From positions 1-15,401 of the forward strand of contig JAGHBG010000041.1 of NCBI GenBank assembly GCA_021161105.1: DNA of 15,401 nt, given 5' to 3'. Below the pieces are notes generated by a model that searched no databases, had not been told where the DNA came from, and worked only from the letters and a program-made list of their open reading frames with translations. Source of the stretch: Thermotogaceae bacterium. GTDB lineage: Bacteria > Thermotogota > Thermotogae > Thermotogales > Thermotogaceae. Of the stretch, positions 1 to 6,593 are shown piece by piece. Position 1 is the stretch's first letter. Every line of letters starts with the position of its first letter. Both the position numbers and the translations under genes were made by a program.

Positions 1-1
1 G

Positions 2-241
2 AGGAAATACATCTATACAACGAATATAGTAGAGAGCATAAACAGCGGGATAGAGCTAATGAGGCAGGATGTGGGAGGATATTTCCAGTCAGAGAAAGTG
101 CTTGAGGTGAATTTATTCGTGCAGCTTGTGAACTTGAATGACAGGTGGATGAGAAAACCGGTTGCGGTGTTAAGAGGGAATGCGTACAGGATACAGCAGC
201 TTATGAATTTGAGGTATAATCTCGACGAGGAGGATGTTTGA
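2..241 (+). CDS. IS256 (Mutator) family transposase, C-terminal part, cut by window start
   Basis: The frame is open from the window edge to a TGA at 239-241, giving 79 C-terminal residues. Near its start it reads YTTNIVESIN, the TTNxxE signature of IS256/Mutator transposases; the glutamate in it (fragment residue 11) is by family knowledge the third acid of the DDE catalytic triad. The rest is the helical C-terminal tail usual in this family. The two aspartates and the DNA-binding N-terminus lie outside the window, so it cannot be said whether the full gene is intact. A candidate terminal inverted repeat follows three bases after the stop, as expected for the right end of such an element. 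The protein would cut and join the element's ends during transposition. Confidence 0.85.
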   Translation, partial: RKYIYTTNIVESINSGIELMRQDVGGYFQSEKVLEVNLFVQLVNLNDRWMRKPVAVLRGNAYRIQQLMNLRYNLDEEDV

Positions 242-243
242 TG

Positions 244-269
244 CTTACACAATTTTTTGGGTAAGTCTC
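244..269 (+). repeat. Probable right terminal inverted repeat of the IS256-type element
   Basis: Directly after the transposase stop lies a 26-base stretch with core TTACACAATTTTTTGGGTAA. Its TTACACAATT core resembles the right end of IS256 itself (TTTTACACAATTATACGG, from memory). The left copy and any 8-9 bp target duplication are outside the window, so the exact outer boundary near 269 is an estimate. Confidence 0.5.
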
Positions 270-319
270 GCTTTTATAGCTTTCAATATGTGTGATAAAA
301 TTTCTTTGGTTGGGTTCAT
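245..319 (-). pseudogene. 5' stub of an interrupted gene abutting the IS end (24 codons)
   Basis: On the minus strand an AAAGGAGG ribosome binding site (327-334) sits seven bases before an ATG at 317-319. The frame runs 24 codons, beginning MNPTKEILSHILKAIK, and stops at a TAA that falls inside the putative IS inverted repeat. About the first 17 codons precede the repeat; the remainder is repeat sequence. Such a good initiation site in front of so short a frame suggests that the IS insertion cut a gene just after its start. The disrupted gene is not recognised. It may be the N-terminus of another transposase (see findings). A genuine small protein cannot be excluded. Confidence 0.45.
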
Positions 320-363
320 TTTGTAACCTCCTTTCTTGTGCGTGTTTTATTGTTTTCACTAAC

Positions 364-384
364 CGGGGCTTTTGCCCCGTTTTG
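364..384 (+). terminator. Rho-independent terminator for plus-strand transcription
   Basis: A perfect six-base stem (CGGGGC 364-369 with GCCCCG 374-379) with a TTTT loop is followed by TTTTG and more T. The T tract is only on the plus side, so it would stop transcription leaving the IS transposase. On the minus strand no T run follows the hairpin. Confidence 0.6.
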
Positions 385-433
385 TTTTCCTCCACCAGAC
401 ACATTTGATTTTACACTACCAAAAGTAAATAAG

Positions 434-474
434 TTGATTTCTTTGTTTTGTATGCGTATGGGTAAGGAAATCAA
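434..474. repeat. Imperfect inverted repeat downstream of ispF
   Basis: TTGATTTCTTT at 434-444 pairs with AAGGAAATCAA at 464-474, giving an 11-base stem with one G-U pair and a 19-base loop. It lies 29 bases beyond the ispF stop on the minus strand and could mark the 3' end of that transcript, but no convincing T run follows. Confidence 0.3.
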
Positions 475-502
475 ATTAACCATAGGTCAAGGCAGATATA
501 GA

Positions 503-970
503 TTAATATTTGCTAACAAGTATTGTTGCATATGCTTCTATTGCTTTTCCTTTTCCGGCATCTCCCACACCATTTCCACTTTTGAACTTGACTGCCGCAT
601 CACATTCAAGGACTTTTTTAATATTTTCTAACATTTTTTCCCTGAATGGTGACAGTCTAACGGCTGCACATACAACAATTGTATCTAAATTTATTACCTT
701 ATAACCCATACCCTTTATTTTCTCCACCACCGTTTTTAAAGCTTTCATGCTATCCATATCTTTATTTTCTTCAGTTTCGGGAAACATCTCACCTATATCA
801 GCTAAGCCTGTGGCTCCAAGGAGTGCATCTATAATGGCATGAGCCAGAGCATCACCGTCAGAGTGAGCTACCGGGTGCAAGCCTTCTTTCACTACAACAC
901 CACCAATGATAAGCTTTCCACCTTCTTCAAGCCTGTGAACATCGTATCCAAAACCTATTTTTATATTCAA
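503..970 (-). CDS. ispF: 2-C-methyl-D-erythritol 2,4-cyclodiphosphate synthase (IspF)
   Basis: This cytoplasmic enzyme of the MEP (non-mevalonate) isoprenoid pathway cyclises CDP-methylerythritol 2-phosphate to MEcPP with release of CMP. The 155-residue length is normal. The metal-binding motif GYDVH (D10, H12) is near the N-terminus; AHSDGDALAH follows (H36, S37, D40, third metal ligand H44), then DIGEMFPET. The start is a TTG (968-970) preceded by AAAGGGGGTGAT at good spacing; no in-frame ATG exists nearby. Oddity: the C-terminal nucleotide-binding loop, KATTTEK in E. coli, reads KSGNG here (130-134) and is about two residues shorter, while the following G-x-G-x-x-I portion is retained. It stands alone, divergent from the pilin gene. 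Confidence 0.95.
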   Translation of the reverse strand: MNIKIGFGYDVHRLEEGGKLIIGGVVVKEGLHPVAHSDGDALAHAIIDALLGATGLADIGEMFPETEENKDMDSMKALKTVVEKIKGMGYKVINLDTIVVCAAVRLSPFREKMLENIKKVLECDAAVKFKSGNGVGDAGKGKAIEAYATILVSKY

Positions 971-996
971 AACTTCATCACCCCCTTTATTTTCTG

Positions 997-1002
997 TATA
1001 AT
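997..1002 (+). promoter_or_regulatory. Possible -10 element for the pilin-like gene
   Basis: A perfect TATAAT lies 86 bases before the pilin start, in the ispF-pilin divergent gap. The matching -35 (TTCATC, 974-979, 17-base spacer) is poor, so the call is tentative. It would give a leader of roughly 75-80 bases. Confidence 0.3.
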
Positions 1003-1087
1003 GTTATCGTATCACAGCATCATCGAAAGGAAATCGTATAAAACGGAGTTAAATTTTCATAACAAATTTTTACAAAGGGGGGTGTCT

Positions 1088-1516
1088 ATGGAAAAAGCTC
1101 ATTCAAAATTAGAAGAAGGCTTTACACTAATTGAACTTTTGATCGTTCTTGCGATCATTGGAGCTCTTATGTTCATAGGCATTCCGGTATACACCGGGGC
1201 TCTGGATAGTGCACATGCTACAGTTGTTGCAACAAACATTAAAATGATAGCAGATGGTGTCAGGATGGCTTTAACTCTCGATGGAACGGCTACAACTGAT
1301 CCCAAATATTACATAGAGCTTGAGGATGTCAGTGAGTATATGGTAAACATCACTGATAACACTGATCAAAGTCCACCTGAATGGGAAGTCAAAGTTAAGT
1401 ACACAGGGAACATGGCTTCTGCTGATAAAATAGTCAGCAAATTAAAAGGTTGCACAGAAACGGGTATAGAAAGTAATAATGCGTATTGTAAGATAATCGT
1501 TAGTGAAACATTCTAA
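1088..1516 (+). CDS. Type IV pilin-like protein with N-terminal methylation motif (orphan)
   Basis: This 142-residue protein begins with a short positively charged leader ending in G, then FTLIELLIVLAIIGALMFIG. That is the class III signal recognised by prepilin peptidase: cleavage between G and F, N-methylation of F+1, glutamate at +5, and a hydrophobic helix that both anchors and polymerises. Two cysteines 13 residues apart near the C-terminus (positions about 121 and 134) could close the disulfide loop typical of pilins. The start is set by AAAGGGGGG at 1075-1082, five bases before the ATG; the frame is open further upstream but without a binding site. It could be a major pilin, a minor pilin or a pseudopilin. 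No assembly ATPase, platform protein or peptidase gene is nearby, so its machine is encoded elsewhere. Confidence 0.85.
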   Translation: MEKAHSKLEEGFTLIELLIVLAIIGALMFIGIPVYTGALDSAHATVVATNIKMIADGVRMALTLDGTATTDPKYYIELEDVSEYMVNITDNTDQSPPEWEVKVKYTGNMASADKIVSKLKGCTETGIESNNAYCKIIVSETF

Positions 1517-1535
1517 TTATTTATGAATAATGAAT

Positions 1536-1568
1536 AACCCCTCCCACTACGGGAGGGGTTTGTTTTTT
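1536..1568. terminator. Strong hairpin terminator between convergent pilin and GH57 genes
   Basis: CCCCTCCC (1538-1545) pairs with GGGAGGGG (1551-1558) around the loop ACTAC, with AA/TT extending the stem. TTTGTTTTTT follows on the plus side, so it clearly ends pilin transcription. On the minus strand A-rich sequence precedes it and T-containing sequence follows, so it may also serve the GH57 gene, whose stop is only 16 bases away. Confidence 0.85.
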
Positions 1569-1583
1569 GCAATATCCGCCCTG

Positions 1584-4500
1584 TTACTTTACGTTTATTT
1601 CCACAGGAATGAGTATTGCATAGTGCTTATCTTTTTTGCTGTAGCTTGAAAGTACTTCTTCCTGTGTATAACCATCTGGTGCAACTATATCGACGGCAAA
1701 TGGTGCAAAATCTCCGGCATCTTTCGGATATCCACCAAGTGTCCACTGACCTGCCTCTGGAGTTACTGGCCTGAAGTTATCAGGTCCATAACCATCCTGC
1801 GAACCTATTATAAAGTATGCGTACATCTTATTTCCATCTATCTTAAGGCATTTTTTGTAAACAATCACATTTACAAGTTTTTCCGCCGGATCAGCTTCCA
1901 CTCTGACGCAACCTGGCTTTTCTTCACCTTCAGCTGTTGCAAAGAATTGCCCATAACCTGGCCAGCCTGCGACCTTAACAAAGTAGTCCCATGGATGCTC
2001 TGGATCAAATTGCACTTTTGCTCCTTCTTTGTAAGTGTTTGTACTCCCTCCATCCTTTGCATCGAGATAAATATTTATAAGTTGATGAGAGAAGCCCTTT
2101 GGAGCTCCCCATGGGTTTGTCATCTCTTTGAAGTAGAACTGAAAGACAAAAGCTTCATCGTTTTCAAGAACATTAACCTTTAAAAGATCAAAAAGACCTT
2201 TGTACGGTTTGAATGCGGGATCTTTTGGATATGTATAGCATCCCGGACCATATTCATCGCCCTCCGGATCCACAAATGTAGCGAGAAGCTCTCCAGAAAC
2301 AGCTGCTGGAATTTTGACATTTACAGGTCCCATATCTGGAGCAAAGTCAACATCATTAAGTCTTTCAGAAACAACAACAGCCAGATTGAACTCTTCACCG
2401 CTTTTCACCCTTAAAAAGTCATACGGAATCTCAAATTCGATGACATCCCCCACTGCTACCTTTCCATTACCAGTTCCAAGAATCCACTTGTCTTTCCCGT
2501 TAGCGTAGAATGTGGAGAGTTTGTGCTTCTTTTCCCAGAGTTTCAAATTTACACTTACCATATGCGACAGAGCAAATCCCAGCGGTGTAATTTCGTCCTT
2601 TGAATATTTTGTTCTTGCGTTGAATTTATCGGCATGAGGACTGTCAAAATAGACCTGCACTTTTATGTTTTCTCCTATGTAATCTTTTGCCGGTTTATTA
2701 AGAACAACCGCTACATAGACAGAAGTGTCGCTCCTTCCAACATAAACCTTTCTTAATAAACCTTTATCCAATGAATCATCAAACAATGCTGTTAACTTCT
2801 CTTGAGGCTCCAGCTCTCCGTTGAGGTGATATTCCACTTTCTTTATAACTCCTTCGGTTGCAGATGCAGGTTTCTTATTTGGGATGAACAGGTATGATGG
2901 AATATCTGCCTTTTCGCATCCTGCAAGTTCATACATCTTTATAAGCAGGTTTTTAAACTGCATATCAAAGAGAACTTCGTTGTGTCCAGCATCCTGATCA
3001 TCTCCATACCACCAGAACCAGTCGCTACCTTCAGCAGCATAAAGAACATTTATGGCAAGCTGCTTTGTCTCTTCATCAAAGCCTGGCATTGCTTTTATCA
3101 AAACTTCTCTTGCTTTCTTTAGCCTGTCCCAGGCTTCATTTTCTTCCTTCTCGCCTATCCAGGTATCAAGGTTTCCACCAGCCCATGAACCAGTTGCAAT
3201 ATGATCAAGCTCTGCCTTCACACCATAATTTTCTATGTATTCCACAGGGGTTATAAGCTCAATGTAGGGGTCTTCGGAAAGGCTTTCGTAAAGGAGCTTT
3301 CTGAAATCATTTCCATTGTTTTTGTAATGTTCCCATGCGTTTTCTCCATCAAGTGCCACGGTAATTACCATATCACCATTATCGTTCATGGCTTGATAGT
3401 TGTGAAGTGCATTTATAAAGTCATTTACAGCATCTTCTGCGCTCATCTGCGAATAGGTAAAGGATATTCTATTTGATAGATCAGTTTCTCTGAAAAACAC
3501 TACGATATCGCCATTTTTGGTATGAAGTTTATAAGGCTTGAAAAGATTTCTCTTATCAGCTGTGCTTACACCTGATTTTTCCAGAATAGATTGGTCTGTA
3601 ATAAACCATTTCACCCCAGCTTTTGCCATTAAAGCAGCCGCCTCCTGAGAAACGGCTTCTTCTGAAGGCCACATACCATCGGGAGCTTTTCCAAAAACTT
3701 TTTTAAAGTACTCAATTCCAGCTTTTATCTGCCCATAAGCGTCATCCGCCCATCCCATCTCTATGAGAATTGGAAGAATGGGATGATACATCGGAGTTGT
3801 TGTAAGTTCTACCTTGCCTTCCTGCCACAGCTTTTTGTATTTCGGAATGATACTTTCCAGAAGCTCTTTGTGCTTCTTCAGAATGTATTCAAGATCTTCT
3901 CTTGTGTAGTGTTCCTTTTCCGTCAATGCTTTAAGCACTGGATCAGCGTTTATATAATCTATATTTATCCAGTAAAGATTCCAGCAGACCTTCAGATCGA
4001 GAAAATCCTGATCAGTGAAATCTTCTCCACTGACCTTCTTTTCCATAAGTTCTCTGTATCTTCTATGAGCATTCACAAACTGTGGATTTATATCGAAAAA
4101 GTGATCAAGGATAAACCTCTTTTCTTTATCTGTAAGCTGATTTTCTGGCTTTAATGAAAGCCTTTGATACTCATCTGCTGTGCCTTTCAAATAGTCCTGA
4201 ATCTGGAGAAGAAGCGATGGAACAAGGTTGAAAACAACCTTCCCAGTGCTTAAATAATCCTGAACAAGGTCTGCCATGTATGGATAGTCGTTGACCCCAT
4301 GAGCTCTAACCCAGGGCATCATATATTTATCAGAACCGGGTATCTTATAAAGTGGCTGGTGATGATGCCAGTAAAGGATTAATTTGATGGGCTTCTTCGA
4401 TGGATCTGGTCCCTTACTCTCAGACTTTGAAGCGGGCACTCCTACCCTTAACGCTCCAAATTCTCTGTAAACCATAAAAACCCCGTTCTTTCCTCCGAAT

Positions 4501-4796
4501 CCATCATCAGCAAATGCTGGTGCATCGGAATCGGCTATCCATTCTTTTCCGTTAACAACAAACTTATACTGGTAAATGCCTGGATCAAGTTTCAACTTTA
4601 CAATCCATTTTCCATCTTCCATTTCCATCTTTGTTGCAGTTGGTTTCCATCCGTTAAAAGATCCAGCCAGATAAACTGTTTCTGCATCCTGGTAACCTTC
4701 AAGTTCGAAAACAACGAACTCTTTCTCAACACACACTTTAGCAATAGCGAATAGAGAAAAAACCAGAAGAACAAGAACTGCTAATCTTCTTACCAT
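1584..4796 (-). CDS. Secreted multidomain GH57 glucanohydrolase (amylopullulanase-like)
   Basis: This 1070-residue exported enzyme probably hydrolyses alpha-1,4 and/or alpha-1,6 bonds of starch, glycogen or pullulan. Residues 1-19 form a signal peptide ending AIA. Residues 22-112 are a CBM48/AMPK-like glycogen-binding module (VYLAGSFNGW at 41-50, then WIADSDAPAFADD). Residues 136-625 are the GH57 catalytic domain: HHHQP (144-148); GMWPSEEAV with nucleophile E379; ALDGENAWEHY with acid/base D483; and the W-rich GSDWFWWYGDDQD (590-602). Residues 645-830 and 835-1065 are two beta-rich regions resembling the glucodextranase-like C-terminal domains found in archaeal and Thermotogota amylopullulanases. 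No surface-layer or membrane anchor is seen. An in-frame GTG four codons upstream lies inside the AGGAGGAGGTGA binding site, so the ATG is preferred. Linear versus branched substrate preference cannot be read from sequence. Confidence 0.9.
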   Translation of the reverse strand: MVRRLAVLVLLVFSLFAIAKVCVEKEFVVFELEGYQDAETVYLAGSFNGWKPTATKMEMEDGKWIVKLKLDPGIYQYKFVVNGKEWIADSDAPAFADDGFGGKNGVFMVYREFGALRVGVPASKSESKGPDPSKKPIKLILYWHHHQPLYKIPGSDKYMMPWVRAHGVNDYPYMADLVQDYLSTGKVVFNLVPSLLLQIQDYLKGTADEYQRLSLKPENQLTDKEKRFILDHFFDINPQFVNAHRRYRELMEKKVSGEDFTDQDFLDLKVCWNLYWINIDYINADPVLKALTEKEHYTREDLEYILKKHKELLESIIPKYKKLWQEGKVELTTTPMYHPILPILIEMGWADDAYGQIKAGIEYFKKVFGKAPDGMWPSEEAVSQEAAALMAKAGVKWFITDQSILEKSGVSTADKRNLFKPYKLHTKNGDIVVFFRETDLSNRISFTYSQMSAEDAVNDFINALHNYQAMNDNGDMVITVALDGENAWEHYKNNGNDFRKLLYESLSEDPYIELITPVEYIENYGVKAELDHIATGSWAGGNLDTWIGEKEENEAWDRLKKAREVLIKAMPGFDEETKQLAINVLYAAEGSDWFWWYGDDQDAGHNEVLFDMQFKNLLIKMYELAGCEKADIPSYLFIPNKKPASATEGVIKKVEYHLNGELEPQEKLTALFDDSLDKGLLRKVYVGRSDTSVYVAVVLNKPAKDYIGENIKVQVYFDSPHADKFNARTKYSKDEITPLGFALSHMVSVNLKLWEKKHKLSTFYANGKDKWILGTGNGKVAVGDVIEFEIPYDFLRVKSGEEFNLAVVVSERLNDVDFAPDMGPVNVKIPAAVSGELLATFVDPEGDEYGPGCYTYPKDPAFKPYKGLFDLLKVNVLENDEAFVFQFYFKEMTNPWGAPKGFSHQLINIYLDAKDGGSTNTYKEGAKVQFDPEHPWDYFVKVAGWPGYGQFFATAEGEEKPGCVRVEADPAEKLVNVIVYKKCLKIDGNKMYAYFIIGSQDGYGPDNFRPVTPEAGQWTLGGYPKDAGDFAPFAVDIVAPDGYTQEEVLSSYSKKDKHYAILIPVEINVK

Positions 4797-4817
4797 GTAT
4801 TCACTCACCTCCTCCTC

Positions 4818-4973
4818 TTAGAAATTCACAGAACCTTCATACACCAGATAATATTGAACACCTGCACCTTCAACAATAGAATATTTTAAAACAGATAAGA
4901 AACTACTTTCCTCCAGCGCAACACCATACGAGGTAGTTTTAACGAGCTTTGAATCAATCTTGATACAATAAAA
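4818..4973 (-). pseudogene. Coding-like 51-codon remnant upstream of the GH57 gene, no usual start
   Basis: In the leader between the GH57 promoter and its start, one minus-strand frame is open for 51 codons and stops 21 bases before the GH57 ATG. It reads like a protein C-terminus and finishes in the alternating pattern VQYYLVYEGSVNF. A terminal aromatic residue on an amphipathic strand is the usual signature of the last strand of an outer-membrane beta-barrel. There is no ATG, GTG or TTG at its head; an in-frame TAA coincides with the -10 element. It may be the decayed 3' end of a former upstream gene, or a chance frame. Apart from this and the two promoters, nothing else is seen in the 316 bases between the GH57 and tldD starts. 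Confidence 0.3.
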
Positions 4974-5001
4974 TTATACTCTTTGCCATTATGAATGATA
5001 A
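4973..5001 (-). promoter_or_regulatory. Promoter of the GH57 gene
   Basis: On the minus strand TTATCA (4996-5001) is followed after exactly 17 bases by a perfect TATAAT (4973-4978). Transcription would begin near 4966, giving an unusually long leader of about 170 bases before the GH57 start at 4796. Confidence 0.55.
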
Positions 5002-5072
5002 AAACTGTCATCGTCAGCTGAGCCGATCCGGAATACAGATTTTACATTTTGTTAAAGCGTAGAGGAAAATTT

Positions 5073-5081
5073 TGGTATACT
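5073..5081 (+). promoter_or_regulatory. Extended -10 promoter of tldD
   Basis: TGGTATACT matches the extended -10 form (TGnTATAAT with one mismatch). The best -35 candidate, TTAAAG (5053-5058) at 17 bases, is weak, which fits an extended -10 promoter. Transcription would begin near 5088, about 25 bases before the chosen start. Confidence 0.5.
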
Positions 5082-5112
5082 TATATAAGAGATGAATAAA
5101 GGGGGCGTTAAT

Positions 5113-6498
5113 ATGCTGGATCTTGGTGTAGCAAGGGAGATACTCGATCTTGCCCTTGAAAAGGGTGGAGATTTTTCGGAGATTTTTATTGAAGAAACCT
5201 TTGGAACGACGATATCCTATGAAAATGGAAAGGTAGAAGTTGCAACTTTTTCAAAAGATGCTGGTTTTGGGATAAGGGTTATAGATGGTGAACTTACATA
5301 TTATGCATCATCGTCGGGCCTTGATGTTGAAAAAATGAAAGAACTCGCAAAAGGACTTGCTGATGCGGTTGGTGGAAAGAAAAAAGCAAAGGTGAAAGAA
5401 CTCATAAGAGAGATGCCTTCCAACAACGCACCATTTGAAATTGCTTTTGACGAAATCCCAGTTGATAGAAAAATGGAGATTGTCAAAAGAGCTGCTGAAA
5501 TAGCAAAAAACTACGATGAGAGAATTGTAGAAGTCAAAGTCAGATACGCTGACAGGCAAAGAATTGTCTGGATATACAACAGTGAAGGAAAAGCAGTATC
5601 TGATGTAAGAAATTATCCTGTTCTTTATGTTCGGGCAGTTGCCAGTGATGGAAAGCAGATTTTCTCTGGTGTAGAAGGATGGGGTGAGAACAAAGGATTT
5701 GAATTTTTCACTGATGAGGTGATAGAAAAAGTGGCGAGAAACGCCGCTGAAACGGCTATTCATCAGCTTGAAGCAGAGGATGCACCAGCCGGGGAATATA
5801 CGGCCGTAATATCTTCGGAAGCGGGTGGAACAATGATTCATGAAGCCTGTGGTCACGGGCTTGAGGCTGATCTTGTACTTAAAGGCGGCTCTATTTATGC
5901 TGGAAAGCTGGGACAGAAAGTTGCCGCTGATGGTGTTACCGTTATAGATGATGGAACCCTGAAAAACTTCAGAGGAACATTGAATGTAGACGATGAAGGA
6001 AATCCTGCAAAAAGGAACGTTTTGATTGAAAACGGTGTTTTAAAAGGCTACATGCATTCAAGACTTACTGCAAAGAGGATGAAGGTTCAGCCTACAGGAA
6101 ATGGAAGAAGGGAGAGCTATGAACATGTTCCAATTCCAAGAATGACAAACACTTTTATAGCCCCAGGAGATAAGAATCCAGAGGAAATTATAAAATCAGT
6201 CGATTATGGGATCCTGGTTGTAAAAATGGGTGGGGGTCAGGTTGATATAGTATCAGGAGACTTCACTTTTGGCGTTCCTAAAGCATTTCTTATCGAGAAC
6301 GGAAAAGTAACCAAAAAATTAAGAGGAGTTTCTCTTGTTGGAAATGGCGGAGAAGTTTTGAAGAATATTGAAATGGTTGGTAATGACATCGAATATGCTG
6401 TTGGAACCTGTGGAAAGGATGGCCAGGGAGCACCTGTTTCTGATGGATTGCCCACTATAAAGATCAGCAAAATGGTGATAGGTGGAAAGGCTAAATAA
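5113..6498 (+). CDS. tldD: TldD-family zinc metalloprotease
   Basis: This 461-residue protein belongs to the TldD/PmbA (TldE) family, cytosolic peptidases known to degrade unfolded or leader peptides and, in some bacteria, to mature peptide natural products together with TldE. The N-terminal half is the modulator-like fold. The active site is GGTMIHEACGHGLEADL with zinc ligands H243 and H248 and catalytic E244; by family knowledge the third ligand is the cysteine in VGTCGKDGQGAP (C433). The presence of HExxxH marks it as the catalytic TldD-type member rather than the inactive PmbA/TldE type. An ATG at 5092 is in frame, but AAAGGGGGCG (5098-5107) lies downstream of it and serves the ATG at 5113. 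Its usual partner tldE/pmbA is not adjacent: the next genes belong to an ABC transporter. Confidence 0.9.
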   Translation: MLDLGVAREILDLALEKGGDFSEIFIEETFGTTISYENGKVEVATFSKDAGFGIRVIDGELTYYASSSGLDVEKMKELAKGLADAVGGKKKAKVKELIREMPSNNAPFEIAFDEIPVDRKMEIVKRAAEIAKNYDERIVEVKVRYADRQRIVWIYNSEGKAVSDVRNYPVLYVRAVASDGKQIFSGVEGWGENKGFEFFTDEVIEKVARNAAETAIHQLEAEDAPAGEYTAVISSEAGGTMIHEACGHGLEADLVLKGGSIYAGKLGQKVAADGVTVIDDGTLKNFRGTLNVDDEGNPAKRNVLIENGVLKGYMHSRLTAKRMKVQPTGNGRRESYEHVPIPRMTNTFIAPGDKNPEEIIKSVDYGILVVKMGGGQVDIVSGDFTFGVPKAFLIENGKVTKKLRGVSLVGNGGEVLKNIEMVGNDIEYAVGTCGKDGQGAPVSDGLPTIKISKMVIGGKAK

Positions 6499-6519
6499 GG
6501 CTAATAAGGAAATCCTTTT

Positions 6520-6548
6520 TTGAAATTTTCTGTTACAGGAGTGATAAA
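6520..6548 (+). promoter_or_regulatory. Likely promoter of the BMP transporter operon
   Basis: TTGAAA (6520-6525) and GATAAA (6543-6548) are separated by 17 bases, 5/6 and 4/6 matches to consensus. They lie just after the tldD stop and a weak AAGG/CCTT hairpin with a T run (6506-6521). Transcription would begin near 6555. The leader of about 40 bases is too short for a purine riboswitch. Confidence 0.4.
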
Positions 6549-6593
6549 TGGTAATATTTAACACTGTAAGTATTTTCATGGGGAGGTGGGTTT

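Noticed and set aside
839..1087. Upstream extension of the pilin frame, which would give a 225-residue protein
   Set aside because: The prepilin leader must be short and lie at the N-terminus, the extension overlaps ispF antisense, and a strong ribosome binding site precedes the ATG at 1088.
4806..4808. GTG as start of the GH57 gene
   Set aside because: It lies inside the AGGAGGAGGTGA binding site, leaving no spacing; the ATG at 4794-4796 is placed correctly and begins a normal signal peptide.
5308..5856. A 182-codon open frame antisense to tldD
   Set aside because: Its translation is not protein-like, it overlaps the conserved tldD sequence, and no start signal supports it.
6506..6521. Terminator after tldD
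   Set aside because: Only a four-base AAGG/CCTT stem precedes the T run; this is too weak to call, although some termination may occur there.
6499..6593. Purine riboswitch upstream of the BMP operon
   Set aside because: The gap is 95 bases with an apparent promoter inside it, leaving about 40 bases of leader, and none of the conserved purine aptamer core was found.
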